NCBI GenBank assembly: GCA_946886635.1 | Contig: CAMPIW010000035.1 | Location: 1-5,206 of the forward strand | Length of the DNA: 5,206 bases | Origin: an uncultured Candidatus Saccharibacteria bacterium | Lineage (GTDB): Bacteria > Patescibacteria > Saccharimonadia > Saccharimonadales > UBA1547 | Reading direction: 5' to 3' | Shown here: positions 4,868-5,206 of the stretch, in pieces | Layout: every line of letters starts with the position of its first letter | Position numbering within the stretch: position 1 is the first letter of the stretch | Notes under the pieces: generated by a model | The model's input: only the letters and a program-made list of their open reading frames with translations | Database searches by the model: none | Told to the model about the DNA's origin: nothing | Made by a program: the position numbers and the translations under genes

Positions 4868-5116
4868 GCTCTTCTCGCGGGTCTTTCTCCCACTTTGTAA
4901 CGATGAGTGGCTTTCGGCGTTCGTCTTTCCAGGCACGCGGGAGCATTTGTTGTGGCTCCCACGAAGCAATAAGTTCATCAAGGTTGGTGCCAGAAGAGTA
5001 CTTACCGCTTAGTTTGTCGTAGCTACCCTTTACTTCACCGGTATGCATAAAGACGATCTGGGCAATACGCTCACCTACTGGAAGCACTACGCTGTGTCGT
5101 TGGTTAAGGTTATAAA
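4860..5116 (-). CDS. dcd: dCTP deaminase/dUTPase-family protein, C-terminal part only
   Basis: The last 84 residues and the TGA stop are present; the 5' part is missing because genomic sequence ends at 5116, where adapter begins. The visible protein starts YNLNQRHSVVLPVGERIAQI, continues VFMHTGEV, and reaches YDKLSGKY. This is the C-terminal beta-barrel and glycine-rich closing segment typical of dCTP deaminase and its bifunctional relatives. Dcd converts dCTP to dUTP, and bifunctional forms go to dUMP, feeding dTMP synthesis. That fits the thymidylate kinase gene directly downstream with an 8-base overlap. About 45 residues follow SGKY and end in a charged tail (KWEKDPREEHA), longer than the short tail I expect for classic Dcd. 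The GTG at 5087 is an internal valine codon, not a start. Without the N-terminal catalytic region, deaminase, dUTPase and bifunctional enzyme cannot be told apart. Confidence 0.8.
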
Positions 5117-5206
5117 CTGTCTCTTATACACATCCCGAGCCCACGAGACGTAGAGGAATCTCGTTAGCCGGCATAGCGGTGGAAAACTGGGTGGGGCGGG
5201 GGGGGG
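5117..5206 (+). other. Illumina Nextera adapter read-through (assembly artefact)
   Basis: This is not genomic sequence. CTGTCTCTTATACACATC (5117-5134) is the Tn5 mosaic end used in Nextera libraries. CCGAGCCCACGAGAC (5135-5149) is the read-2 adapter, with one T lost at the junction. GTAGAGGA (5150-5157) matches Nextera i7 index N712 as I remember it. ATCTCGT (5158-5164) begins the P7 sequence, after which bases degrade into an A run and a poly-G tail typical of reading past the end of a fragment. Trim from 5117 onward; the last real base is about 5116. Confidence 0.97.

Noticed and set aside
4868..4981. N-terminal extension of thymidylate kinase from ATG 4981
   Set aside because: The extra 38 residues overlap the conserved dcd-like coding sequence in another frame and do not resemble Tmk. 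ATG 4867 fits the family start.
1..5116. CRISPR array, tRNA, rRNA or insertion sequence
   Set aside because: No regularly spaced repeats, cloverleaf, rRNA-like block, transposase or terminal inverted repeats were seen on either strand.
5117..5135. Tn5-type transposon end as a mobile element
   Set aside because: The mosaic end is followed by adapter, index and P7 sequence in library order, so it comes from library preparation and not from an insertion in the genome.

Overview
The window most likely comes from a Candidate Phyla Radiation bacterium, with Candidatus Saccharibacteria (TM7) as the best guess. The evidence is indirect. The surface proteins on the left resemble beta-sandwich families I know mainly from CPR genomes. 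Base composition is moderate, genes are tightly packed, and TGA is used as a normal stop at the ends of the dcd-like gene and the 304-residue gene, which argues against the CPR lineages that read TGA as glycine. No rRNA, tRNA or universal marker is present, so the placement is an inference. The sequence looks like the end of a short-read assembly contig: the last 90 bases (5117-5206) are Illumina Nextera adapter, index and low-quality poly-G, not genome.

Left block, minus strand, 1-2545: a three-gene operon of exported proteins. In order of transcription these are a Thr/Ser/Gly-rich WxL-like secreted protein (2545-1895), a DUF916/WxLIP-like protein with one membrane anchor and a C-terminal LysM domain (1864-698), and a large secreted beta-sandwich protein with a GTG start that runs off the left edge (689-1). 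Gaps are 30 and 8 bases, and no terminator is visible between the genes. An extended -10 promoter (2643-2615) and a leader hairpin abutting a strong Shine-Dalgarno sequence (2581-2555) lie upstream. The block resembles a reduced form of the WxL/WxLIP surface loci of Firmicutes.

Centre, plus strand, 2764-3195: a small GC-rich gene of unknown function (104 residues) whose codon use differs sharply from its neighbours. It is followed by a long imperfect hairpin and a canonical intrinsic terminator. The 218-base divergent region before it holds the surface-operon promoter and a CTCACA/TGTGAG inverted repeat. The terminator runs straight into the promoter of the next gene, a 304-residue cysteine-free cytoplasmic protein (3252-4166) that I cannot assign.

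Right block, minus strand, 4190-5116: the C-terminal part of a dCTP deaminase/dUTPase-family protein, whose stop overlaps the start of a thymidylate kinase by 8 bases. Together they form a deoxypyrimidine nucleotide module: dCTP to dUTP or dUMP, then dTMP to dTDP. This pair converges on the 304-residue gene with a 23-base gap and no clear terminator.
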